Positions 36,701 through 45,578 of a stretch of DNA of 64,000 nt are shown here, one piece after another. Within the stretch, counting starts at the first letter, position 1, and each line of letters opens with the position of its first letter. A program made the position numbers and the translations under genes. The notes beneath the pieces were generated by a model. That model made no database searches. It was not told where the DNA came from and saw nothing but the letters and a program-made list of their open reading frames with translations. Source of the stretch: Alphaproteobacteria bacterium (GTDB lineage Bacteria; Pseudomonadota; Alphaproteobacteria; UBA9655); contig JAGONT010000001.1 of assembly GCA_017992885.1 (NCBI GenBank), forward strand, positions 62,001-126,000, given 5' to 3'.

Positions 36701-38137
36701 AATTCCTTGGCCTTTAAGGAACATCTCGGCAAGAGCGAATTGAGCTCCCAAATGATGCTGACTCGCTGCTTCTTTGAACCGAGCAAGAGCTACCTCATTG
36801 TTTTGAAATCTTTTCATAATAGACCCCATCATGAATTGAGCCTCCTTATTTCCCCTATTAGCCGCAGCTCGATACAGTGGCACGGGGTTATGTGCTGGAT
36901 TACTTCTTAATAGTCTAGGATTGTGCTGAAAGATCCAGCCTGCATTAAAGCCAGCTTCTGGAGATATGTTTGCTATCATATAATATCTAGTAGAGACCTG
37001 ATCTAATAGGTCATCATTAGGTTGACTTCGCAAGCACATATTTCCACTAACAAGAATCTTTTCTATATCTTCTTCACCAGAATAATACAAAGCAACTCTA
37101 GCATATTCTTTTGCCTTGCTAAATTCTTTAGCCTCCATGGACAACTGCCATAGCCTGCTAATTGCTCTGATGTAGTACCCTTCACGATGCATAAATTCAT
37201 AGATATCTATCGCTTTTTCGCGCGATTCTTTTTCCAAAGAGTGCGCAGCATTGAAACATTTTTCAAACCACTTTTCCCTCCGGAGAAGAGCGTTCTCAGC
37301 TTTCACTTCATTTTCTTGTTCTTGATACGTGTGAAGGGACGAATAATATCCTAATGTATGAAATGCCTTCCAATAACCAATATCAACGCCACGCACGATG
37401 TATGGAAAGGCTGCGTCGAACACTTGAGCAAGATCACCAATCTCATAGGCTTCTGCACGATATAGTTCTCCCACAAAAATAGAGATTGTCCTCTCAAGGC
37501 TCTTTTTGTAACGCCATCCTAATAATGTCTGGACTGCTAGAGAATCATCAGCAATCACTCTTTTGTATAAGTCCAGAGCTTTATCCAGAGGCTCTCGATC
37601 CATTTTTGTGAGCTCATAACGACGTTGTTTAGGAATAGATTGATAAAATGACTCGGCCATCTCAAAGAGAGCCACGGGGTGGCCAAAATCAGCCGCTTCT
37701 TCTAAATATTTCCGTTGTTGTTTAGAATTATTTTTGCTTTTCCAATACTTGCTTAACTTATAGGCTGACGCCGCACACCCTTTTTTCCAAGCACTTTCAC
37801 AGTCGGTCAGTTCTTGCTCCGTTAATTGGAGATCATCTTCCACTAACGAACTTTCAACCGTAGGGGAGCCGCGTTGTCTTTTTGCAAAGTCTTCAGCTGA
37901 GGATGCAGTCTCACTAGAGGTTGGTAAATGAGAACTGCTACAGCTAGGGGTTGATGAAGGAGATCTTGGCGATGGCGTGATCTCAGCGCGGGATCGCTTT
38001 TGGGGCGATGAGCTAGAAGATGATCTATCATCATCTGAACTACTATCGTCTTCTAAGGCATATCCAGGAGAAAGTATCGACACATAACTCAACAGGACAA
38101 ATAGACTAACTGTTGATTTAAGTTTATTTTTTAGCAT
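33761..38137 (-). CDS. Very large secreted Sel1-repeat protein 1
   Basis: The ATG at 38137 opens the signal peptide MLKNKLKSTVSLFVLLSYVS and gives 1,458 residues; the frame is open ten codons further from a TTG. After the leader comes an Asp/Ser-rich disordered segment with a basic patch (PQKRSRAEITPSPRSP), then many Sel1-like helical repeats. Examples are AQFALAEMFLKGQGIQQSDE, IYRIGTVYRNGQGIERSFTE and AMYIVAEAYKNGHGVQKHFA. A block of about 130 residues containing FLIPE..GAYED...FNP.KHDI is repeated three times inside. The ~450-residue C-terminal domain is shared with the neighbour at 38332. Sel1 repeats mediate protein-protein contacts; a host-interaction role is inferred. Confidence 0.85.
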   Translation of the reverse strand: MLKNKLKSTVSLFVLLSYVSILSPGYALEDDSSSDDDRSSSSSSPQKRSRAEITPSPRSPSSTPSCSSSHLPTSSETASSAEDFAKRQRGSPTVESSLVEDDLQLTEQELTDCESAWKKGCAASAYKLSKYWKSKNNSKQQRKYLEEAADFGHPVALFEMAESFYQSIPKQRRYELTKMDREPLDKALDLYKRVIADDSLAVQTLLGWRYKKSLERTISIFVGELYRAEAYEIGDLAQVFDAAFPYIVRGVDIGYWKAFHTLGYYSSLHTYQEQENEVKAENALLRREKWFEKCFNAAHSLEKESREKAIDIYEFMHREGYYIRAISRLWQLSMEAKEFSKAKEYARVALYYSGEEDIEKILVSGNMCLRSQPNDDLLDQVSTRYYMIANISPEAGFNAGWIFQHNPRLLRSNPAHNPVPLYRAAANRGNKEAQFMMGSIMKRFQNNEVALARFKEAASQHHLGAQFALAEMFLKGQGIQQSDEQQAFEWFQKGYQNESFKEHWRMLYQLSEPQNEIQAFQLFKDRVYEGSIEMILANTYASLGDFQQYISFLSLASEKRRVLPNFTLARHYETGADGIASDLKQAIRLYLQAGTRGLAPIYRIGTVYRNGQGIERSFTEAFNAFRSAALCGHLESIQRQQQLFCFLTPEAGRASYEDDAFNPEKHNISAIISLFHQSGHKEAMTAYWKSLLNSHNREDIRDICLFIMENYKALGIAENNELFLEVMFKLAQDYEMGNDDLDFNSAIFRLYFRAGKLGYPPAIDKVGAVYRNCSFSNAFDWFRSGSLSGYQQAAFMQKQLFHFLIPETLRGAYEDASFNPQKHDIPGVISLYRQSGHKEAMKAHWNALLNSPNREVVRDISFFIQENSEALGIKENSELFLKILSKETDKTPHPAQAFRRYLEEARQGNLEAMYIVAEAYKNGHGVQKHFASAFKVFRAAALRGHQEALCKQQQLFHFLIPEALRVAHGGDYFDPRKHDIPMLISLYRRPDSQQMIMNYWDTLLNSPDREEMRDISSFILENYKTLGISEESDLFLEVVGKKALSEDITDPKNPFIVWPALLQKRAVPVDVSSLVPEAPFWVAEDQHWRFNPARLEAFGQNVHIDPETVKPITAEHLIEDFAKIQAKLMMSPGLSHEIAEELLQPAQQDMGENPEDPQGPVQQNIDIEEPLDPVQRAIGEITKVSNGGVPLTFEQLKIYALGHNRNSFFLDTLFKDSVAAAQLKAALFYISSFSDEGGNPLSKREKQLIRFVMAVKACAIGQESGLTDYYQLYVPDDLKYEVTGDLFSHDPLPIQRSKHIFIRIMQEVVDSILNTDNSFMQRVCGVTGKVPQLSHQALYLKTLIGDKISVPFCRFDPSTNCLVDPLLTLAKEETLRHFYEYILKDETLVKEVKNKINQAVLTGNTYLQLKELTHQWTYMDDENATPSITREGVMELFIKVGLVEEAFPRPAVPSSSSS

Positions 38138-38257
38138 AGCACTACCATTCAAAATCAATTGATTCAAACCTAATGTAGGTTCATAGGAATATTTTTACAA
38201 AAAAATTTTATATTTCTATTTTTCGATGCATTATTGAAGAGTAAATAAGCGATCTTA

Positions 38258-38310
38258 TTAAGAAACAGAAACTTGTACTTCCATGGCCAGAATTTCTCCA
38301 GCCATGGCCC
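38258..38310 (-). pseudogene. birA 3'-end scar b
   Basis: Read on the minus strand the last codons give MAGEILAMEVQVSVS followed by TAA. The intact BirA ends MAGEILAKEVKASGS with TAA. The scar lies between the two Sel1 genes, exactly where birA lies relative to the second gene. The DNA further left (38150-38257) matches the spacer upstream of Sel1 gene 2 (41650-41762), so the whole Sel1-plus-spacer unit was duplicated together with the birA end. Confidence 0.82.
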
Positions 38311-38316
38311 TCTTAT

Positions 38317-38342
38317 CCTCATCTTGTATCATCAAGATGAGG
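38317..38342 (-). terminator. Perfect 10-bp hairpin over the stop codon of Sel1 gene 2
   Basis: CCTCATCTTG (38317-38326) pairs fully with CAAGATGAGG (38333-38342) around TATCAT. The TGA stop is inside the hairpin. No T-run follows on the minus strand, so this could be a protective or weak terminator structure. Confidence 0.45.
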
Positions 38343-41300
38343 AGGAGGATGAAGATCCTGTGGAACCATCCGAAAAAAGACCAATCCCAATAAGTAGCTC
38401 CATCACCCCTTCGCGAGTAATACTTGGTGTTCCTTCATCGTCATTTGCATAGGTCCATTTTTGGGTTAAGTCACTGAGATGGACATAGACATTTCCAGTA
38501 AGAACCGCCTGATTAATTTTGTTTTGAACTTCCTTCAGTAGATTTTCATCTTTTAAAAGGTATCCATAAAAATGCTTCAGAGCGTCGGCTTTTGACAAGG
38601 TCAACAAAGGATCCACAAGACAGTTTGTTGACGGATCAAATCGAGAAAAAGGCGCACTAATCTTATCTCCGATGAGCGTTTTCAGATAGAGAGCCTGGTG
38701 GGAAAGCTGCGGCACCTTGCCTGTAACGCCACAAACTCTCTGCATAAAGCTATTGTCCGTATTCAATATGGAATCAACAACTTCCTTTATAAGGCTAACG
38801 CAAATGTATTTAGATTTCTGAATGTCCAGAAAATCTTGGTTAAACAAATCGCCCGTCACTTCGTATTTTAAAGAGCTTGGGACATATGTCTGGTAATAAG
38901 ACGTAAGACCACTTTCTTGGCCAATTTCACACGCTTTCACAGCCATCAAAAAATCAATCAGCCTCTCTTCTCGAAGAGATAGTGCATCCTCCCCCTGATC
39001 AGAGAAAGACCTAATGTAACGGAGAACACATTTAAGCTGGGCCGCTGTGACCGAGTCCTTAGACAGTGTCCTTATAAAGAAGGATTTTCTGTTGTCGCTA
39101 AGAGCATAGGTCTCAAGTTCTCCAAAGGGAAGAGGGGCATTGTCATTATGAACTTTCGTGATTTGATCAAGGGCAGGTTGAATGAGCCCTGGATTTTGTC
39201 TCAGCTTTGCCTGAATTTTCTCAAAATCAGCAATAAAGTCATCTGGGGTTATAAGCGGAACCGTCTCTTGGTTAATGTGCACTTCTGTTCCAAAGGCTTC
39301 TAGCCTTGCAGGGTTAAAACGCCAGTGTTGACCCTCAGCCTCCCAGAGGGGCGCCTCTGGCACAAGACTTCTCACATCCACAGGAACGGCACGCTTTTGC
39401 AGAAGCGCTGGCCAAACGATGAAAGGATTTTTAGGATCAGTACTATCCTCACTGAGAACCCATTTGCCTGCAACCTCTATGAAGAAATCACTTTCTTCCG
39501 AAATTTCTAAAGCCTTGTAGTTTTCCAGAATGAACAGGGAAATATCCCTCATGACCTCACGGTCAGGAGACTCTAATAAGGTCTTCCAGTGAGCCATAAT
39601 CGCTTGTTTATGATCAGGATGATCATACAAAGAAACAAGCACGGGAATATCATGTTCGCGCGGATCAAAATAATCACCCTCATACGCCCCACGCAGAGCT
39701 TCAGGAATTAAGAAATGAAAAAGCTGTTGTTGCTTGCAACGGGCCTCTTGATGTCCGGCAAGAGCTGCGTCCCGAAACCAATTAAAAGCTGCAGAAAAAA
39801 ATCTGGGGGAGCCCTTCCCGTTTTTATAAGCCTCAGCCACCTTATACATTGCACCACGAGAACCTCTGCGTCCTGCACTTATATATAAGTCTAAGGCTTC
39901 TTCAGGGTTAGAATCTATACTCCTCCACCCTCTTTCATAAATTCCAGCCAAAGTGAGTGTCGCTGGTAGGTTCCCTTTTTCCATAGCGAGCCTCACTAGA
40001 CTAAGATCTTGTCTATACTTTCCCACTGAACGATAAGCTATTGCTAGGATGTTTTCTATATCTCCCGTGCTTATTCTTGCTTTAAGCAATTGAAAAGCCT
40101 GTTCCTCATTTTGTGATTCGCTGAACCTAAAAAATCTTCTCCAGGTTTCTTTAAATCTCGCATTTTGATAAATTCCTTTAAACCTATTAAAAGCCTGAGC
40201 CTCACTTCGCGGATTGCTTTGAGTTTTTAGAAGCATCTCCACAAGGAGTATGGAGGATGCAAGATGACCCTGATTAGCAGCTTTTTGGAACCAGCGAAAA
40301 GCTCTTGTAACATCTTGATTACTTCCATCGCGCCCATCTCTCTTGATCAATCCCATCATAAACTGAGCGTCGAGGTTTCCTCCACGAACAGCAGTTTTAT
40401 AATAAGGCTTGGGGTCAGGCGAGAATCTAGGATTGAAATCCAAGAGCCATCCTGCCCTATACGCAGCTTCTGGATTATCAGATTCTAATTTGTCATAAAC
40501 ATAAAAGGCTTCGTCTAAATCTCGTTCTTCCCCAAGACCTTTTTCATACATTTCTGCATATTTAAGTCCTGCTTCTTCATATGTCTTGCCCGATTCATCC
40601 CATGCCTCCCTGTAAAGCTCAAGAGCTTTGATAAAGTCTTGTTCAATGACGGGGGGATGCCCTTTTTCGTATAATTCTCCTAATCTTAATGCTGAAACAA
40701 CGTCATAGTCACTCAACTCCTTATAAATTTTTATCGCTTTTGCTAAATTTGTGGTTTCAAGAGACTTTGCAAGATTCAAACTCTTTGTATATTCACAACA
40801 TTCTTCTTCTCTCTCCAACTCTAAAATGGCTCTCCAATAGCCAAGATCCGCAGCACGCTGATAGTATGAATTGGCTCTCTCTTCATCATCTAACGAACGA
40901 TCAAAAACTCTTCCAATTTCCATAAGAATTTTTGGGTAATCCTTACTTGCTATAAGGGTGCTATCATTCTCGTACTGAACAACTGCTTTTTCGCAGTCGC
41001 CCATACGTGTCTTTGCTACGGAACACCCTGCCTCTAAGCAATGTTCCACTAACTGTTCCCCTGAGCATTCGCATCTAGAACGCTTTTCTTCCCCAGCTGC
41101 TCCCCTAAAAAACTCAAATCCTCGGGTAATGTTTTTTTGAGTCCCCTGACCACGGATATACATACCTGCTAAGAAGAAAGCAGCCTGCGAGCAACCTTTC
41201 TTATCAGCGCTTAGAAAAGACTGAAAAGCTTGTTCAAAATTGTTAGCATCAAAATATGCCTGCGCTTGTTTGAAGTCCTCTTCTCCAGAAAGCACAGGAG

Positions 41301-41634
41301 GCAAAAATAAAGGCTCATTCGGTTGGGGATCATCTTCCACTAGTGAATTTCCAACCATGGGGGAGACACGTTGTCTTTTTGCGGAGTCTTCAGATGAGGT
41401 TGCCGTGTCACTAGAAGTTGATAAAGAAGAACTGCTACAGCTAGGGGTTGATGAAGGAGATCTTGGCGATGGCGTCATCTCGGCGCGGGACCGCTTTTGA
41501 GGCGATGAGGAAGAAGAATATCCCTCATCATCTGAACTACTATCGTCTTCTAAGGCATATCCAGGAGAAAGTATCGACACATAGCTCAACAGGACAAACA
41601 CACTGACTGTTGATTTAAGTTTATTTTTAAGCAC
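38332..41634 (-). CDS. Very large secreted Sel1-repeat protein 2
   Basis: The GTG at 41634 matches the position of the paralogue's ATG and gives 1,100 residues; a GTG five codons earlier is possible. Signal peptide (KSTVSVFVLLSYVSILSPGY), Ser/Asp-rich linker and basic PQKRSRAEMTPSPRSP patch are as in protein 1. Sel1 repeats follow (AAFFLAGMYIRGQGTQKNIT; AQFMMGLIKRDGRDGSNQD; AMYKVAEAYKNGKGSPRFFS). The C-terminal domain is shared with protein 1 and includes FMQRVCGVTGKVPQLSHQAL. It lacks two of the three internal FLIPE blocks present in protein 1, which explains the length difference. It is 128 bases downstream of birA on the same strand. Confidence 0.85.
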   Translation of the reverse strand: MLKNKLKSTVSVFVLLSYVSILSPGYALEDDSSSDDEGYSSSSSPQKRSRAEMTPSPRSPSSTPSCSSSSLSTSSDTATSSEDSAKRQRVSPMVGNSLVEDDPQPNEPLFLPPVLSGEEDFKQAQAYFDANNFEQAFQSFLSADKKGCSQAAFFLAGMYIRGQGTQKNITRGFEFFRGAAGEEKRSRCECSGEQLVEHCLEAGCSVAKTRMGDCEKAVVQYENDSTLIASKDYPKILMEIGRVFDRSLDDEERANSYYQRAADLGYWRAILELEREEECCEYTKSLNLAKSLETTNLAKAIKIYKELSDYDVVSALRLGELYEKGHPPVIEQDFIKALELYREAWDESGKTYEEAGLKYAEMYEKGLGEERDLDEAFYVYDKLESDNPEAAYRAGWLLDFNPRFSPDPKPYYKTAVRGGNLDAQFMMGLIKRDGRDGSNQDVTRAFRWFQKAANQGHLASSILLVEMLLKTQSNPRSEAQAFNRFKGIYQNARFKETWRRFFRFSESQNEEQAFQLLKARISTGDIENILAIAYRSVGKYRQDLSLVRLAMEKGNLPATLTLAGIYERGWRSIDSNPEEALDLYISAGRRGSRGAMYKVAEAYKNGKGSPRFFSAAFNWFRDAALAGHQEARCKQQQLFHFLIPEALRGAYEGDYFDPREHDIPVLVSLYDHPDHKQAIMAHWKTLLESPDREVMRDISLFILENYKALEISEESDFFIEVAGKWVLSEDSTDPKNPFIVWPALLQKRAVPVDVRSLVPEAPLWEAEGQHWRFNPARLEAFGTEVHINQETVPLITPDDFIADFEKIQAKLRQNPGLIQPALDQITKVHNDNAPLPFGELETYALSDNRKSFFIRTLSKDSVTAAQLKCVLRYIRSFSDQGEDALSLREERLIDFLMAVKACEIGQESGLTSYYQTYVPSSLKYEVTGDLFNQDFLDIQKSKYICVSLIKEVVDSILNTDNSFMQRVCGVTGKVPQLSHQALYLKTLIGDKISAPFSRFDPSTNCLVDPLLTLSKADALKHFYGYLLKDENLLKEVQNKINQAVLTGNVYVHLSDLTQKWTYANDDEGTPSITREGVMELLIGIGLFSDGSTGSSSSSSS

Positions 41635-41762
41635 AGCATTACCACTCACGATTAATTGATTTAAATTTATTTAATATATAGGTTCATAGGAACGTTTTTG
41701 CAATATTATTTTTTATTTTTCTATTTTGTGATACATTATTGAAGAGTAAAAAAGCGACCTTA

Positions 41763-42506
41763 TTAAGAACCAGAAGCTTTTACTTCCTTAGCCAAGATTT
41801 CTCCAGCCATAAGTTTCATCTTGCCTTGGGGCGTGTTTAAGAGAAGAAAACCAGATTCATCAATGCCTTCGAAAACACCTTCATAGGTTTTTCCTTCAAG
41901 ATCAAAGACGATTTCTTTTTCAAAATTCGCAACATCTTTCATCCATAAAGCATGGATAGGCGCAAAACCATCTTTGCGCCATACGTCAATATAATGCTCT
42001 AAGGAAGAAACAATGGCAGAAAGGACTTCTTTTAAGGAAAGATAAATGCCCTCCTCTTGAAAAGACGTTGCTGGATAGCGCACCTGTTGAGGAGGGGTTT
42101 TCAAATTTATGCCACAACCAATTAAATATCCCCTTTCTCTCTTTTCAGGAAGAGAAAGCGCTTCTAATAAAATCCCTCCTACTTTTTTACCATTCAACAA
42201 TAAATCATTAGGCCATTTATAGGTCAAAGAATGGGTGGGAGGCAGCAATGAACGCAGTCTTTCTCCGATGGCCACACAAGCCACAAAGGAAAGCTGAGGA
42301 GCCTCTGCAAGAGGAGCCTTGATAGTGCTAATATATGTAAAGCAGAGATTACCAGGAAGGGATTCCCAGACACGTCCTCGTCGGCCTCTCCCCTGTGATT
42401 GTTGAAAAGCAACAACCACCGTTCCCTCTTCAGCACCTGCTAACGCTTTAGCACGAGCCTCATCCATCGTGCTGGGAAGAGAGTCAAAGAAGTAGAAAGA
42501 AGCCAT
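41763..42506 (-). CDS. birA: Biotin--[acetyl-CoA-carboxylase] ligase
   Basis: A 247-residue enzyme that attaches biotin to the carboxyl-carrier protein through biotinyl-AMP. The motif GRGRRGRVWESLPGNL carries the GRGRxGRxW biotin/ATP-binding loop, KWPNDLLLNGKKVGGILLEA the biotin-pocket Lys and WPND, and GCGINLKTPP the following strand. There is no N-terminal DNA-binding domain, so it is the enzyme-only type. It follows nuoN by nine bases, as in many alphaproteobacteria. Its 3' end is the source of the scars at 38258 and 33603. Confidence 0.96.
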   Translation of the reverse strand: MASFYFFDSLPSTMDEARAKALAGAEEGTVVVAFQQSQGRGRRGRVWESLPGNLCFTYISTIKAPLAEAPQLSFVACVAIGERLRSLLPPTHSLTYKWPNDLLLNGKKVGGILLEALSLPEKRERGYLIGCGINLKTPPQQVRYPATSFQEEGIYLSLKEVLSAIVSSLEHYIDVWRKDGFAPIHALWMKDVANFEKEIVFDLEGKTYEGVFEGIDESGFLLLNTPQGKMKLMAGEILAKEVKASGS

Positions 42507-42515
42507 CTCACTCGC

Positions 42516-44006
42516 CTACATCAGCAATGACAAAGCAGCCCGTTGTGCCATTTCAAGAACGGGATAAGGAAAAGCAAAAAATAACAAAATAATCACGGCA
42601 CAAATATTTAAAACAATGGTTGTTTCTGAGGATAAGACAAGCGTTTGCCCATAGGTCATAGAAGGGAATTTAGGGATCTCGTCAAAATACATAACCTTAA
42701 TAATCTTTAAATAATAAGAGGCGGCAACAACAGACGTTAACACACCAACAACGGCAAGCCAAAACAGACCGGCTGAGATGGCTGCCTTAAAAACATAAAG
42801 TTTAGCAAAAAACCCTGCCAAGGGAGGAATCCCCGACAAGGAAAACATAAAAACAGCAAGAATAAAGCTTAATTTTGGATGAAGAGTCGATATTCCAGAT
42901 AAATCTTGGATATTTTGAACCCCTTCCGAACTTTTACCCCTTAAGCATAAAAGACAACCAAAAGTACCAATGATCATCGTCAGATACAGTGTTAAGTAAA
43001 CAAAAACGGCTTGAATTCCCTCATCACTTCCACTAGCAATGCCCATCAAAATATATCCCATCTGACCAATCGTACTATAGGCCAAAAGACGTTTTAGATC
43101 CGTTTGTCGCAAAGCAGCAAACGCTCCCAGAATCATCGAAGCAAAAGAAATAGCAATGATCAGCAGCTGCCATTCTCCATAAAGTAAGAGAAAAGGTCCC
43201 ACCATCAGACGTAAAAAAACGACCATGGCGGCAACCTTTGGCGCAGCGGCAATAAAAGTTGTAATAGCTGTAGGACATCCTTGATATACATCTGGTGTCC
43301 ACATATGAAAAGGAACCGCTGACACTTTAAAAGCAAATGAAGCGATGATAAAAGTAAGACCGACAAGAAGTCCGATAGATACTCCTTGCAGGCTCTCCAT
43401 ACGAATAACAGAAGCGATAACTTCAAAATGTGTCGATCCTGAGTATCCATAAAGGAGACTCACTCCATAAAGATAAAAACATGTCGCAAGGGCTCCCAAG
43501 ACAAAATATTTAAGAGCAGCTTCGGAAGCTGTTAGTTGTTCTCGACTTAAGGCAGCCAAAATGTAGATGGACAGCGCCTGCATTTCAAGACCAATAAAAA
43601 GACTCATAAAATCGTTAGCAGCCACCATCAAAAGCATGCCAACGGTTGCAAGCAAAATGAGCGAGGGGTACTCAAATGATAAAATGTGCTCTCTCATCAT
43701 ACTGGGCACTGAAAGAGCAAGCACAGCTCCAGCCCCCATAAGAATCAAAAACTTAGCAAAGAAAACAAAATCATCTTGAAGAATTTGTCCTTCAAAAGTA
43801 ACCCATTTTTCACCAGGCGTGTGTTGGAACGTCAAAACGATTAAGGCGATCACAAAGGCCATTAAAGCATATTGATTTAATTGACGAAATAAACCAGGCG
43901 CGGCACTCTTGCGAAACACACCTATCATTAAGATCATCAAAGCTGTAAACGTCAATATCCCTTCAGGCAGAATGATTTTAAAGTCTGGAATATAAAAACC
44001 ACTCAC
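42516..44006 (-). CDS. nuoN: NADH-quinone oxidoreductase subunit N
   Basis: A 496-residue proton-pumping membrane subunit of complex I with about 14 spans. Typical blocks are FMSLFIGLEMQALSIYILAA, YFVLGALATCFYLYGVSLLY, KVSAVPFHMWTPDVYQGCPT, KRLLAYSTIGQMGYILMGIA and SLSGIPPLAGFFAKLYVFKA. The antiporter-type lysines and glutamates in these helices are present. It is 12 bases downstream of nuoM and nine bases upstream of birA, so it is part of one transcript. Confidence 0.96.
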   Translation of the reverse strand: MSGFYIPDFKIILPEGILTFTALMILMIGVFRKSAAPGLFRQLNQYALMAFVIALIVLTFQHTPGEKWVTFEGQILQDDFVFFAKFLILMGAGAVLALSVPSMMREHILSFEYPSLILLATVGMLLMVAANDFMSLFIGLEMQALSIYILAALSREQLTASEAALKYFVLGALATCFYLYGVSLLYGYSGSTHFEVIASVIRMESLQGVSIGLLVGLTFIIASFAFKVSAVPFHMWTPDVYQGCPTAITTFIAAAPKVAAMVVFLRLMVGPFLLLYGEWQLLIIAISFASMILGAFAALRQTDLKRLLAYSTIGQMGYILMGIASGSDEGIQAVFVYLTLYLTMIIGTFGCLLCLRGKSSEGVQNIQDLSGISTLHPKLSFILAVFMFSLSGIPPLAGFFAKLYVFKAAISAGLFWLAVVGVLTSVVAASYYLKIIKVMYFDEIPKFPSMTYGQTLVLSSETTIVLNICAVIILLFFAFPYPVLEMAQRAALSLLM

Positions 44007-44018
44007 AATTATCTCCCC

Positions 44019-45560
44019 TTATCCACGCAACGCCATCTCCATGGCTTTTTTTTCATCCACGCCTCCATTTTCTGATTCAAGAGCAAGATTGTATTGATCA
44101 ATGATATTGGCGACAGAAACTTCCATCAGCCGCAACAAAGGCATGGGGTAAATCCCTATCAGCAAAACCCCCACGACAAGGGGTGAAAAAACAAGCTTTT
44201 CTCTCCAATTAAGATCAGAAATAGTGTTAAGTTTTGACTTTATTAAAACCCCAAAAATAACCCGGCGATATAGCCAAAGAGCATAGGCTGCCCCTAAGAC
44301 CATCCCTGTTGCCGCCAAGGCTGTAACCCATGTATTAACTTGATACGCTCCTAAAAGAACAAGAAACTCACCGACAAAGCCGCTTGTCCCAGGCAGCCCG
44401 ACAGAGGCTAAAATAAAGAACATAAAGACGCTTGCATAGCGGGGCATGCGATGAACAAGTCCACCATAATCCGCTATTTCACGACTGTGAACCCGATCGT
44501 AAACTACGCCCACACACAAGAAGAGAGCTGCCGACACTAATCCATGACTTACCATTTGCGTCACTGCTCCCTGAACTCCTTGCGCCTCGACGGTAAAAAT
44601 CCCAAGGGTTACAAATCCCATATGAGCCACGGAAGAATAAGCAATTAGCTTTTTCATGTCCGATTGTGCCAGCGCGACAAGAGAGGTGTAGATGATCGCA
44701 ATAATACTTAACGTAAAAACAAACGGTGTAAAATAAGCACAGGCTTCTGGAAACATAGGGAGTGAAAATCTTATAAATCCATATCCTCCCATCTTTAAAA
44801 GAACCCCTGCTAAAATAACTGATCCTGCTGTAGGAGCTTCAACGTGAGCATCGGGTAACCAGGTATGCAAAGGCCACATCGGAACTTTAACAGCAAAAGA
44901 CGCAAAAAACGCAAGCCATAGCCAAATTTGTACTTTTGGATCAAAAGGCGTTGTCAGGGCTAAAGGAATATCACTCCCCCCCACTTCAAAATAGATATAA
45001 AGAATGGCTAATAAGCTTAAAACTGATCCTAAAAGAGTATAAAGAAAGAATTTAAAAGCTGCATAAACGCGGTTGGGTCCTCCCCAAATACCAATAATGA
45101 GAAACATTGGAATCAAGACACCTTCAAAAAACACATAAAAAAGAACAAAATCAAGCGCAGAAAACATACCAATGAGCATTGTCTCGAGAAATAGAAAAGC
45201 AATCATATATTCTGAAACACGCATTTGAATTGAAGACCAACTGGTAAGAATGCAAAGGGGAATCAAAAGCGCTGACAAAACAACAAAAGGGAGAGAAATT
45301 CCATCTACTCCCACATGATATCCAATATTTAAAAGAGGCATCCACCGAAACTTATCTTCAAACTGAAAATTTGAAGAGGTCTCATTAAAGTTTATCCACA
45401 AGATGATAGAAAGACCTAATGTCACAAGGGACGTCCATAAAGCCACCCACCGTGCATTCGTCGCTTGAGCCTTCCCTCCATTGCCCCAGTTTAAGAAAAT
45501 GGCGAGCACTCCCAAAAGAGGCAGAAAAATAGTCATACTAAGCAGAGGAAGAGTCGCCAT
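44019..45560 (-). CDS. nuoM: NADH-quinone oxidoreductase subunit M
   Basis: A 513-residue complex I antiporter-like subunit with about 14 spans. Family blocks are YHVGVDGISLPFVVLSALLI, FVLFYVFFEGVLIPMFLIIG, KVPMWPLHTWLPDAHVEAPT, KKLIAYSSVAHMGFVTLGIF and GLPGTSGFVGEFLVLLGAYQ. Unlike most alphaproteobacteria, nuoL does not lie upstream; instead a short charged frame and then the divergent peptide-binding protein occur. The rest of complex I must be elsewhere. Confidence 0.96.
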   Translation of the reverse strand: MATLPLLSMTIFLPLLGVLAIFLNWGNGGKAQATNARWVALWTSLVTLGLSIILWINFNETSSNFQFEDKFRWMPLLNIGYHVGVDGISLPFVVLSALLIPLCILTSWSSIQMRVSEYMIAFLFLETMLIGMFSALDFVLFYVFFEGVLIPMFLIIGIWGGPNRVYAAFKFFLYTLLGSVLSLLAILYIYFEVGGSDIPLALTTPFDPKVQIWLWLAFFASFAVKVPMWPLHTWLPDAHVEAPTAGSVILAGVLLKMGGYGFIRFSLPMFPEACAYFTPFVFTLSIIAIIYTSLVALAQSDMKKLIAYSSVAHMGFVTLGIFTVEAQGVQGAVTQMVSHGLVSAALFLCVGVVYDRVHSREIADYGGLVHRMPRYASVFMFFILASVGLPGTSGFVGEFLVLLGAYQVNTWVTALAATGMVLGAAYALWLYRRVIFGVLIKSKLNTISDLNWREKLVFSPLVVGVLLIGIYPMPLLRLMEVSVANIIDQYNLALESENGGVDEKKAMEMALRG

Positions 45561-45578
45561 TATTGATCCTTTATAAGC

